From positions 1,674,001 through 1,738,000 of the forward strand of contig NZ_CP133319.1 of the NCBI RefSeq assembly GCF_038811545.1: 64,000 bases of DNA, read 5' to 3'. A model generated the notes under the pieces. That model had not been told where the DNA came from. It did no database searches and saw only the letters and a list, made by a program, of their open reading frames with translations. Every line of letters starts with the position of its first letter. Within the stretch, counting starts at the first letter, position 1. This DNA is from Rhodoligotrophos sp. CJ14 (GTDB lineage: Bacteria > Pseudomonadota > Alphaproteobacteria > Rhizobiales > Im1). Below, piece after piece: positions 48,397-56,211 of the stretch. The position numbers were made by a program, and so were the translations under genes.

Positions 48397-49614
48397 TCAC
48401 CCGTCCTGTCGCAGATACTTGAGCAGCCGCGCGGTCGGCTCGCCATCACTGGTAAGCCCCGCATCCTGCTGAAACTTCTCCAGCGCCTTAAGCGTTTGCG
48501 GGCCGATATTGCCGTCAACGCCGCCGGTATCATACCCCTTGGCATTGAGCAGCACCTGCAGTTCCATCTTGTCGCGCACGGTCAGCGAGTCCTTTGGCCG
48601 TGGCCATGCGGCAACGAAGGTCGGCTGGCCGTCGATGCGGTCAGCCAGATGGCCCACGGCCAGAGCATAGGCCTGCGAGTTGTTATAGCGCAGGATGGCG
48701 CGGAAATTCTGGGTTACGAGGAATGCGGGCCCCTCAGCGCCGGCCGGCAGGATCAGCGATGCCTTCACCGGTGAGCCGGACTTGAACTTGCTGCCATTGG
48801 CGAGCACGACGCCCATTTTCGCCCAGTCTCCGACGGTCTTGCGGGTGCCAAGCCCGGCAAGCTTCGTGTTGAAGCCCTGCGGCAGCGCGACCTCCCAGCC
48901 CCAGGGCAGGCCCGGCGTCCAGCCGGATTTGCGCAGATAGTTGCCTGTGGAGGCCAGTGCGTCGGGCACGCTGCGCCAGATATCGCGGCGCCCATCGCCC
49001 GTCCAGTCCACGGCATAGGCGTTGTAGGTCGTGGGAATAAACTGCGTGAAGCCCATGGCTCCGGCCCACGATCCCGTCATGGCATTGGGCGGAATATCGC
49101 CCCGTTGCAGGATCTTGAGGGCTGCGATCAGCTGTTGACGGCCGAATTTGGTGCGCCGTCCCTGATAGGCCAGCGTTGCCAGTGAGCGGATCACGTATTT
49201 CTCGCCCATGTGCGAGCCGTAATTGGTCTCCATGCCCCAGATAGAAACCAGGATGGAGCGCGGCACGCCGAACCGCGTCTCGATGGCCGCCGCCTCGCGG
49301 CCGAACTGGTTCAGCATGTTGCGGCCGTTCTGGATCCGCGTATCGGAGACCCGGAGATCGATATAATCCCAGATTGGCGTCTTGAACTCTGCCTGGTTCT
49401 CGGCATGCTCGATCACCTCGGGATCCGGCGTGACCCCGCGGAAAGCGGCATTGAACGTGGTGCGGGAAATGCCTGCACGCTGCGCTTCCGGCCAGAGCCG
49501 TTCGAGGAACTGGTCAAAATTCGCGCGCGCGACACCGGGTGTCGCCAGAACACCGCTCATTGATGAAACAACGAGGGCGGCAGCGAAAAGACATCTCGTG
49601 CTAAAACGCGCCAT
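48397..49614 (-). CDS. Lytic murein transglycosylase (MltB type) with peptidoglycan-binding domain
   Basis: 405 residues from the ATG at 49614 (MARFSTRCLFAAALVVSSM, signal peptide). The GH103 domain has the catalytic Glu in SILVSIWGMETNYGSHMG, followed by GSWAGAMGFTQFIPTTY and DIWRSVPDALASTGNYL. A PG_binding_1 domain forms the last 60 residues (VQLLNAKGYDTGG-type, here LQVLLNAKGYDTGGVDGNIG). It cleaves glycan strands with 1,6-anhydro ring formation in the periplasm. The stop lies 56 bases from the start of the SGNH-like gene. Confidence 0.92.
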   Translation of the reverse strand: MARFSTRCLFAAALVVSSMSGVLATPGVARANFDQFLERLWPEAQRAGISRTTFNAAFRGVTPDPEVIEHAENQAEFKTPIWDYIDLRVSDTRIQNGRNMLNQFGREAAAIETRFGVPRSILVSIWGMETNYGSHMGEKYVIRSLATLAYQGRRTKFGRQQLIAALKILQRGDIPPNAMTGSWAGAMGFTQFIPTTYNAYAVDWTGDGRRDIWRSVPDALASTGNYLRKSGWTPGLPWGWEVALPQGFNTKLAGLGTRKTVGDWAKMGVVLANGSKFKSGSPVKASLILPAGAEGPAFLVTQNFRAILRYNNSQAYALAVGHLADRIDGQPTFVAAWPRPKDSLTVRDKMELQVLLNAKGYDTGGVDGNIGPQTLKALEKFQQDAGLTSDGEPTARLLKYLRQDG

Positions 49615-49998
49615 ACCGTACCCCACCGCTACAAACTTTCTCCGCGAGCAGATCATATTGGGCATGTCTGGTTAAGGGAAGATTACCGTTAAGAGTTTAT
49701 TGCCCTGACTGCCATCATACAAAGTATCAAGAATGTGGCAACCATTCGACAGCGCGAAAAATTCTCCGCAACACTGTCCTGAGCTAGAAAAATTTTCATA
49801 AAACTTCAGGGGCGCGCGGCACCGCGCGCAACTACTCCCTATTGCGGCAACAACCGCAGCGGGGAAGGCGTTCTGACGGGACAAACCGCTCTGATAAACT
49901 GCCGGCAACGACTGTAAACCATCGGCAGCGAAAGTAAATCCGCGAGCGGGCACCTGTCCTTCAGAGCGGTTTAGCCCAGTCGAAAAGGCGAAAGCGCT
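49615..49998. other. Intergenic region between transglycosylase and MBL hydrolase genes
   Basis: About 384 bases without a supported gene. It contains a GC-rich dyad GCGCGC/GCGCGC near 49812-49828 and a loose inverted repeat AGAGCG/CGCTCT near 49966-49999 just after the MBL stop, possibly its terminator. Short open frames here lack ribosome sites. Confidence 0.5.
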
Positions 49999-50829
49999 CT
50001 AGACGCTCAGTGCCATGCCTTCACGCGCGGCGATAGTCCCCGGGCGGCATTCGCTGGCCTGCGCCTCTATGGCCGCAAGCGCGTCGTCATCATGACGGGG
50101 ATTGTGGTGAAACAGGACGAGCTGCTTGGCATTGGCGGCCTTGCACAACGCGACACCCTGCACCCAGGTCGAGTGGCCGAAGCCGCGGGTCGCCTCATAT
50201 TCTTCCGGCGTATACATGGCGTCATAGATCACAACGTCCGCATCCCGGATCAGGTCGATGATGCTCTCGTCCAGCCCCGTCTCCGGATGCTCCGTATCGG
50301 TGACATAGCAGACCGCCTTGCCATTATGCTCGACCCTGTAGCCCACTGAACCATTGCAATGGCGCAGCCGGGCCGTCCTGATATGGACGTCGGGATAGGG
50401 ATCGAGCGTCTCGCCCGCATGGAAGGTGCGGCAATCGAGCTTGGCTCGAAACACCTCCGGCCCCACCGGGAAGAACGGCGCCTGCATGAACTGCTTCAGC
50501 ATGTCCTCGGTGGTCGAGCCATCCACGTGGTGGCCCGACCAGACCGTCACGTTCATGTCAGGCCTGTAGAGCGGATCAAAGAAGGGGATTCCTTCGATAT
50601 GATCGTAATGGCAATGGCTGAAGAACAGGTCGAACGCCTTGATGCCGTCGCGGATCAATTGCGGTCCGAGCGCTCGGGCACCCGACCCCGCATCGAACAC
50701 GAGCACGTGATCACCGATGCGCATCTCGATGCAGGGAGTATTGCCGCCAAAGCCGTCGAACTGGCGTCCTGCACAAGCAATGCTGCCGCGCACGCCCCAG
50801 AATCGGACCTCGAAGCGAGCCTTGCTCAT
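49999..50829 (-). CDS. MBL-fold metal-dependent hydrolase
   Basis: 276 residues from the ATG at 50829 (MSKARFEVRFWGVRGSIACA). The metal site is FSHCHYDHIEGIPFF (H-x-H-x-D-H), with further ligands in VCYVTDTEHPE and VLFHHNPRHDDD. The R-F-W-G-V-R-G-S start is typical of the group related to 1,2-cyclic phosphodiesterases. Substrate unknown. A longer frame exists to 51096, but GGCGGGGG directly precedes the chosen start. Confidence 0.88.
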   Translation of the reverse strand: MSKARFEVRFWGVRGSIACAGRQFDGFGGNTPCIEMRIGDHVLVFDAGSGARALGPQLIRDGIKAFDLFFSHCHYDHIEGIPFFDPLYRPDMNVTVWSGHHVDGSTTEDMLKQFMQAPFFPVGPEVFRAKLDCRTFHAGETLDPYPDVHIRTARLRHCNGSVGYRVEHNGKAVCYVTDTEHPETGLDESIIDLIRDADVVIYDAMYTPEEYEATRGFGHSTWVQGVALCKAANAKQLVLFHHNPRHDDDALAAIEAQASECRPGTIAAREGMALSV

Positions 50830-51072
50830 CAAAAGCCCCCGCCGCTCCATGCCCGCTGACGGCCCATTTCCAAGCTCCCCATGGCGACACATTAGAACAT
50901 CATACCTGAAAGTGGTAACGGCTTTTCGGCAAATCTGGCGCAAGCGCAAGGGCATAGAACCCGAGGCCACCTTGAAGCAATGCCTAAATGCAGCAAGGAA
51001 TTGAATTGCGCCTTTATCATTTTCAGGCATGGTCGCGGCACCGGCAGAGCCAAAGCCATGACCCGGAACGCC

Positions 51073-51696
51073 ATGATGTCTGACACGGATCTTCATCTCG
51101 ATAAGCTTCGCAAGGCGCGCGAGCGCGGCATCATCGACCGTTTCGGTCTCTATGGGCTACATTGGGGTGATCCTGACGAACGCGCCGATCTGGTGGCCGT
51201 TCGGGACCGCTTCGTGTGGCCTTTGATTCATCCGGACAAGATTGCAGTGGAGATCGGACCGGGCGGCGGGCGCTGGACGCGATATTTTCTTCCATGCCGC
51301 CGGCTTTACGTTGTCGACCGCTACCCCGAGCTGCTCGCGGAGCTCAGCCGGAATTTTCATGCCCCTAATATGGTGTTGATTGAGAATTCCGGTACAGATT
51401 TTCCTGGCATAGCAGATAGGACCGTAGATCTGGTCTTCTCGTACGGCACCTTCGTTCATTTCGAACTGCCCATGATCGCGGACTACCTCCGCGAAGTCAG
51501 GCGTATTCTTAAGCCGGGTGGCGACGTGGTGCTTCAATATGCCGACAAGACCAAGCCCGTCGGCGCGGAAACGCCGAGTTTCCCGGATTGCGATCCCCAG
51601 CGGATCGCCAAGATCATTCGCGATGCGGAATTTCGCATCGTTCAGCAGGATGATGAGCTGCTGAACAACAGTGGCCTGGTTCACTTCACCCGCTGA
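51073..51696 (+). CDS. Class I SAM-dependent methyltransferase
   Basis: 207 residues from tandem ATGs at 51073/51076. The SAM-binding motif I is IAVEIGPGGGRWTRYF, followed by LYVVDRYPELLAELSRNF and DLVFSYGTFVHFELPMIADY, then LKPGGDVVLQYADK. No substrate domain is seen. Divergent from the MBL gene and followed by a second methyltransferase-like gene. Confidence 0.85.
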   Translation: MMSDTDLHLDKLRKARERGIIDRFGLYGLHWGDPDERADLVAVRDRFVWPLIHPDKIAVEIGPGGGRWTRYFLPCRRLYVVDRYPELLAELSRNFHAPNMVLIENSGTDFPGIADRTVDLVFSYGTFVHFELPMIADYLREVRRILKPGGDVVLQYADKTKPVGAETPSFPDCDPQRIAKIIRDAEFRIVQQDDELLNNSGLVHFTR

Positions 51697-51758
51697 ACAT
51701 AGTAACGGCTGGCATGTGCCGCCGTCCCAATCCTCGAACCTTGCCGAGCCGCTAGCAA

Positions 51759-52283
51759 ATGTCGCGACTGGATTCATTCATAAACCGCGTGATCGCTCAG
51801 CGCGAATGCCTCAATGCGGCATCCGCCGAGATCGCAAACCGCGATGGTGTCGTGTTCGAGCTTGGTCTCGGCAATGGGCGCACCTTTGACCATCTCCGGG
51901 AGAGGCTGCCACGCCACGAGATCTTCGTGTTCGAGCGGCGGCCGGCCGCACATCCCAAATCAACCCCCGACAGCGACCATCTGATCATTGGCGACATTAC
52001 TGAGACCCTGCCCGCTGCGGTCCAGCGCTTCGCAGGCCGGGTCGTTCTCCTGCACAGCGATCTCGGCAGCGGTGATCTCGAAGAAAATGCCAGAATCGCC
52101 CGGTTTCTTTCGCGGGCAATTCCGCCATTGCTGGCCCCGGATGCGATCATCCTCTGCGATCCGGCCTTGGACATCCCCAGTACCCAGCGCCTGCCACTGC
52201 CGGAAACGGTCCAGAAGGATCGCTACTACATGTATCGCTGGCAGTTGCCTATGGTCGCGAGCGAAGCCCCTATCCAAGAATGA
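51759..52283 (+). CDS. SAM-dependent methyltransferase, Methyltransf_17-like
   Basis: 174 residues: LDSFINRVIAQRECLNAASA, then motif I VFELGLGNGRTFDHL and EIFVFERRPAAHP, with VVLLHSDLGSGDLEENA and IILCDPALDIP. The short length and E-L-G-L-G-N-G-R-T pattern fit the Methyltransf_17 family found mostly in rhizobia. Substrate unknown. Confidence 0.8.
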   Translation: MSRLDSFINRVIAQRECLNAASAEIANRDGVVFELGLGNGRTFDHLRERLPRHEIFVFERRPAAHPKSTPDSDHLIIGDITETLPAAVQRFAGRVVLLHSDLGSGDLEENARIARFLSRAIPPLLAPDAIILCDPALDIPSTQRLPLPETVQKDRYYMYRWQLPMVASEAPIQE

Positions 52284-52346
52284 TTCTAATGTGCTAAACT
52301 GATCGGACTTAAGTGCAAGCGACGAAAGCTCACGCGGAAGCACCTA

Positions 52347-52859
52347 ATGCGCCTCACCAAGATGACCAGTTACGCCCTGCGGATCCTGATCCATTGCGGG
52401 CAGAATCCGTCCAGGAAGGTCAAGACGTCTGATATCGCTCACGCCTATCAGATCACCGAGGCCAATGTGTCCAAAGTGGTGCAGCTTCTCGTTCGCGCGG
52501 GCCTTCTTGATACGGTGCGGGGCCCGGGCGGCGGCTTGACGCTCGCCCGTGATCCCCAGGAGATTCGCATCGGCGACATCATCCGCGCGACAGAGGACAC
52601 CACCATTCAGACCGATTGCTTCGGTCAGGGCGTCGATGAATGCGCTATTCTCCGGGCCGTGCCAATCAACCGGGTGTTCGATAATGCGGTAAATGCATTC
52701 ATCGAGGTGCTCGACCGGCACAGCCTCGCGGAGTTTATCCGCGCCCGCCCTGGCTCGGCGCTGTTTGCGCAGATGACGGCACTCGAGAACTCTGTGGGCG
52801 AGGTCGAGCCAGCTGGTCGCAAACCGCCGGCCCCTGGCAAGGAAGCCCGTGCGCTCTGA
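52347..52859 (+). CDS. Rrf2-family regulator beside heme uptake genes
   Basis: 170 residues. The winged-helix part is MRLTKMTSYALRILIHCGQ, IAHAYQITEANVSKVVQLLV and VRGPGGGLTLARDP. Cluster-binding Cys: Cys91 and Cys99 in TTIQTDCFGQGVDECAILR. RirA and NsrR use three Cys; here the third, expected near 105, is Val. It may be a RirA/NsrR relative with an altered cluster. Convergent with hmuV; a role in iron or NO response is inferred from the family and location. Confidence 0.85.
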   Translation: MRLTKMTSYALRILIHCGQNPSRKVKTSDIAHAYQITEANVSKVVQLLVRAGLLDTVRGPGGGLTLARDPQEIRIGDIIRATEDTTIQTDCFGQGVDECAILRAVPINRVFDNAVNAFIEVLDRHSLAEFIRARPGSALFAQMTALENSVGEVEPAGRKPPAPGKEARAL

Positions 52860-52875
52860 CCTCGGACGCGCCGCC

Positions 52876-53697
52876 TCACCGGGCGGTATGAGGCAGCAGG
52901 AAAGGCTGCCCGTTTTCCGGCACTTGGTTCAATTTGACCGGAACTTCGAAAACCCGGGCGATCACCTCGGTGGTCAGTGTCTCCCGCGGCTTGCCTGAGG
53001 CGGCCACCCGGCCATTGGCGATGACCACCAGCTCATCCGCATATAGGCTCGCAAGATTGATATCGTGAAGAATGGCGAAGGCACCGCCCCCTTCTGCCAC
53101 GAATTCGCGGGCAATATCGAGTGTTTCCAGTTGGTGGCGAAGATCGAGATTGGAGACCGGCTCGTCGAGAAACAGATAGGGCGCGATCCCGAAGGCTCGC
53201 GACATCTCGAGCTGGCACCAGATCCGCGCGATATGCACCCGCTGCTGCTCGCCCCCGGAAAGCTGCTGATAGAACCGCCCGGCATGGCTGAATAGCCCAA
53301 CCCGGCCGAGAGCGCGGCGAACCACCTCCTCCCGCGAAACCGGCTGGCTCTCTCGCCGCGACTGGCGCACAGCCCCCGTGCGGCTTACGGCAGCAATCAG
53401 CCCGAGCTCCACCACCTCCCGCACGGTAAACGGAAAAGCCAGATGGCTCTTCTGCGGCAGCACGGCACGCCGTAACGCCAGCTCGGCTCTCCGCCAGGAC
53501 GAGATGGACTTGCCATCCAGCTCTATGCTGCCGGAGGAAACCTCGAGGTCCCCCGACATGCAGGCCAGCAGTGTCGATTTCCCGGCCCCATTGGGACCGA
53601 GGACCACAGTGAGCCGTCCTGGCACAATGGACAGGCTGACATCGCTGAGAATGTCGCGGCCGCCGCGGCGGCAGGTGATGTTTCTGGCCTCGATCAT
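52876..53697 (-). CDS. hmuV: Heme ABC transporter ATP-binding protein HmuV
   Basis: 273 residues. Walker A VLGPNGAGKSTLLACMSG, signature QLSGGEQQRVHIARIW, Walker B PYLFLDEPVSNLDL, then AILHDINLASLYADELV with the switch His. It powers heme import across the inner membrane with HmuU. It starts one base after the hmuU stop, so the pair is translationally linked. The insertion AFGIAPYLF after QLEMSR is typical of HmuV. Confidence 0.93.
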   Translation of the reverse strand: MIEARNITCRRGGRDILSDVSLSIVPGRLTVVLGPNGAGKSTLLACMSGDLEVSSGSIELDGKSISSWRRAELALRRAVLPQKSHLAFPFTVREVVELGLIAAVSRTGAVRQSRRESQPVSREEVVRRALGRVGLFSHAGRFYQQLSGGEQQRVHIARIWCQLEMSRAFGIAPYLFLDEPVSNLDLRHQLETLDIAREFVAEGGGAFAILHDINLASLYADELVVIANGRVAASGKPRETLTTEVIARVFEVPVKLNQVPENGQPFLLPHTAR

Positions 53698-53698
53698 C

Positions 53699-54802
53699 TC
53701 ATATGTCCAGAAGCGAGCGACGCCGTAGCAGCAGCCATAGGAAGAACGGAGCGCCGATCAGCGCGGTGACGATGCCGATCGGCAGTTCTGCCGGGGCGAC
53801 GAGCGTGCGGGCGGCCATATCGGCAGCGACCAGCAGGATCGCCCCCAAAAGCGCGCTCGCGATCATCAGGGCACGATGTCGCGGCCCCATTGCGATCCGC
53901 AGGAGGTGCGGTACGACAATTCCGATGAAGCCGATCGGCCCGGCAGCAGCAACCGAGGCACCCACGCTGAGCGCGACCATTACGATGGCCACCCGCTTGA
54001 CGGTTTGCACCTCGACACCGAGATGGCCAGCCTCGACCTCCCCGAGCAGCAACGCATCGAGCCGCTCGGCCAGCCAGGGAATGGTCGCCAGGGCAAGCGC
54101 AATGAACGGGGCGGCGGTTATCACCTTGTCCATTGTCGCTCCACCAAGACTGCCCATCGTCCAGAAGGTCAGATCCCGCAGCTGCTGATCATTGCTCAGG
54201 AATGTCAGATATCCCGTGAGCGCGCCGGCAAGCGCCCCCAATGCGATGCCGGCCAGCAGCATGGTCGCAACCGAAGTGCGCCCCGCCCTCGTCGCGATGC
54301 GATAGAGCAGCGACGTGGTCGCCAATGCTCCGACGAACGCGGCGAGCGGCAGCGCATAGGCACCGACGAGCCCGGCAATACCGGGCAGGAAGATGGGAAT
54401 GCCGATGATGATGATCACCGCGGCAAGTCCCGCCCCGGACGACACACCGACGAGCCCGGGATCGGCCAGCGGGTTACGGAAAAGCCCCTGTAGCACGACG
54501 CCCGAGACGGCGAGCGCCGCGCCGACCAGCATGCCGAGCAGCGTGCGCGGCAGCCTGATATCCAGGATGATGACATCGCGCTGACTGGCAATGCCCCCGT
54601 CGACGAGCCCGATCAGGCTCTGCCAGACCGCGCCTGGGGTAAATCCGGTGGCACCGATGCTGAGGGAAAGAAATGCGGTTGCGAGCAGTGCAAGACAAAG
54701 CAGACCCGTGAGGATCCTGGCGGTCCGGCGGCGGTCCCCACCAAGGGCTATGCCCGCAATTTGCGATTTATCTTCGATGACAGCCACCGCACCCGCTACC
54801 AT
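53699..54802 (-). CDS. hmuU: Heme ABC transporter permease HmuU
   Basis: 367 residues of the FecCD permease family with about nine to ten membrane segments. Marker patterns are LDIRLPRTLLGMLVGAALAV, GVVLQGLFRNPLADPGLVGV and GPIGFIGIVVPHLLR. The pore carries heme from HmuT to the cytoplasm. It lies between hmuT and hmuV. Confidence 0.94.
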   Translation of the reverse strand: MVAGAVAVIEDKSQIAGIALGGDRRRTARILTGLLCLALLATAFLSLSIGATGFTPGAVWQSLIGLVDGGIASQRDVIILDIRLPRTLLGMLVGAALAVSGVVLQGLFRNPLADPGLVGVSSGAGLAAVIIIIGIPIFLPGIAGLVGAYALPLAAFVGALATTSLLYRIATRAGRTSVATMLLAGIALGALAGALTGYLTFLSNDQQLRDLTFWTMGSLGGATMDKVITAAPFIALALATIPWLAERLDALLLGEVEAGHLGVEVQTVKRVAIVMVALSVGASVAAAGPIGFIGIVVPHLLRIAMGPRHRALMIASALLGAILLVAADMAARTLVAPAELPIGIVTALIGAPFFLWLLLRRRSLLDI

Positions 54803-54830
54803 TATCTCAGAAGAGGATCATCGCCCCGTG

Positions 54831-55778
54831 TTATTTGGTCCAGGCTCGCTCTGGCAACGCCGCGATCTCCGCATCCGGGTGCAGCTTTGCCGCAAGCTCG
54901 GCGGCCGCATGGGCCGTGCGCGGACCAAAGCCGAGCAGGAACAGCCCATCCATCGTGACCAGCCGCTTCTTCTGTCCAGCCGGCGTCTGTGCAATCGCTG
55001 GATTGGCGAAGATGGCCTCTCCCGCGGAGTGATCACCCGACCGCGTCATCATCAGAATGACGTCCGGCGCCGCCGCGATGATCGCCTCATTGTTCACCTG
55101 CTTATAACCGTGAAAATTGCTGAGCGCGTTCTCACCAGCGGCCAGCTTGATCATCTCGTCCGCCGACGTCCCGGTTCCGCCGGCCATCAGCCGATCACCC
55201 GTCATGCTCAGGATGAACAGCACTTTTGGCCGGTCGCTGACATTGGCGAGCTGCGACTTGAGCGTTTCGAAATCCTGCAGCAGCGCCGCAGCGAGTGTCT
55301 CGCTTTCCCCGGGCTTTCCCATGACCTTGCCGATAAAGCGGATCTTTTCGGCAATCCCCTCGGGAGTAGCGATATCCGGCACGGTCACGAACGGAATGGA
55401 CGCGCTCTGCAGCTGGTCCACCACCTCGCGTGGTCCCGCATCCGCTTCGGCGAGAATCACCGTGGGCTTCACCGAAAGCAGCCCTTCCGACGAAAGTGCG
55501 CGCAAATATCCGATATTCGGATGATCCTTGAGGGCGGCTGTGGGATAGAGGCTCGTCGTGTCGACCGCCACGATGTTCTTCTCAAGCCCGAGCGCATAAA
55601 GCACTTCGGTGACCGATCCACCTGCAGACACCGTGCGCGAGACATCGGTGACATCCACCTGGCGCCCGCGCCCATCGGTGATGGTCTCGGCACCCGCCGG
55701 TCCAATCAATGTGCCCGCGAGCATCCCCATGCCAAGCAGCATCGCTCGGCCAAACCGCAATTGCTCCTTCAACCCCAT
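54831..55778 (-). CDS. hmuT: Periplasmic heme-binding protein HmuT
   Basis: 315 residues with a signal peptide (LLGMGMLAGTLIGPAGAETI). The substrate-binding fold has VDVTDVSRTVSAGGSVTEVL, IGYLRALSSEGLLSVKPTV and NNEAIIAAAPDVILMMTRSG. The Y/L-R-A-L-S-S-E-G segment is typical of heme-binding HmuT. It delivers heme to HmuUV. Confidence 0.93.
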   Translation of the reverse strand: MGLKEQLRFGRAMLLGMGMLAGTLIGPAGAETITDGRGRQVDVTDVSRTVSAGGSVTEVLYALGLEKNIVAVDTTSLYPTAALKDHPNIGYLRALSSEGLLSVKPTVILAEADAGPREVVDQLQSASIPFVTVPDIATPEGIAEKIRFIGKVMGKPGESETLAAALLQDFETLKSQLANVSDRPKVLFILSMTGDRLMAGGTGTSADEMIKLAAGENALSNFHGYKQVNNEAIIAAAPDVILMMTRSGDHSAGEAIFANPAIAQTPAGQKKRLVTMDGLFLLGFGPRTAHAAAELAAKLHPDAEIAALPERAWTK

Positions 55779-55814
55779 CGCGCGACCCCTGTTCGAAATC
55801 TGTAGTTGTCCTGC

Positions 55815-56015
55815 TCACTTGTTCAGGACAAGCTTGCCCTGCTTAGTGACGCGCAGGGTGTAAATCTCATCGCGATGTGCGATGAGCGCACTGCTCTGGC
55901 CGCAGAATATGGCGTCCGAGGGAATCACTCGCCGGCCCCTCCCGAGGGCATCCGCGTGCCCCTCCAATGACGGAATCGTCTCGGGCTGACCGGATTTTTC
56001 CTCTGTCATCGTCAC
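55815..56015 (-). CDS. hemP: Hemin uptake protein HemP/HmuP
   Basis: 66 residues. The conserved C-terminal block RVIPSDAIFCGQSSALIAHR, then DEIYTLRVTKQGKLVLNK, is the HemP/HmuP family. In rhizobia HmuP is needed for expression of the TonB heme receptor with Irr, so it acts as a small regulator. It heads the leftward hmuTUV operon, divergent from the receptor gene. Confidence 0.93.
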   Translation of the reverse strand: MTMTEEKSGQPETIPSLEGHADALGRGRRVIPSDAIFCGQSSALIAHRDEIYTLRVTKQGKLVLNK

Positions 56016-56058
56016 TCAAACCTTTCAACGAGGCACCTGCTCCTGTGCCGGAGAATTG

Positions 56059-56087
56059 TTGACTTTAATAGTCGACTTCTAATAGAA
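56059..56087 (+). promoter_or_regulatory. Receptor promoter with an iron-type operator
   Basis: TTGACT (56059-56064) and ATAGAA (56082-56087) are spaced by 17 bases. The palindrome TTCTAATAGAA (56077-56087) covers the -10. A second mirror pair, GTTGACT/AGTCGAC, brackets the -35. Palindromes rich in TTCTAA/TTAGAA are used by Irr in rhizobia, so iron control of the receptor is likely; which protein binds is not known. Confidence 0.6.
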
Positions 56088-56211
56088 CGCAAGTCACAAG
56101 CTTGGGGCGGGGCCTCCAGTTTGCATGCCAGCCAAAGATCGATGGGTCGAGTAGCCAGCGGACCAGGACGCTTCGGTGGAAGCAATGTGTCGGTTCGGAG
56201 GGGGTTGAACC

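Noticed and set aside
49672-49953. 93-residue leftward frame between transglycosylase and MBL genes
   Set aside because: No ribosome site, no domain and atypical composition; treated as intergenic.
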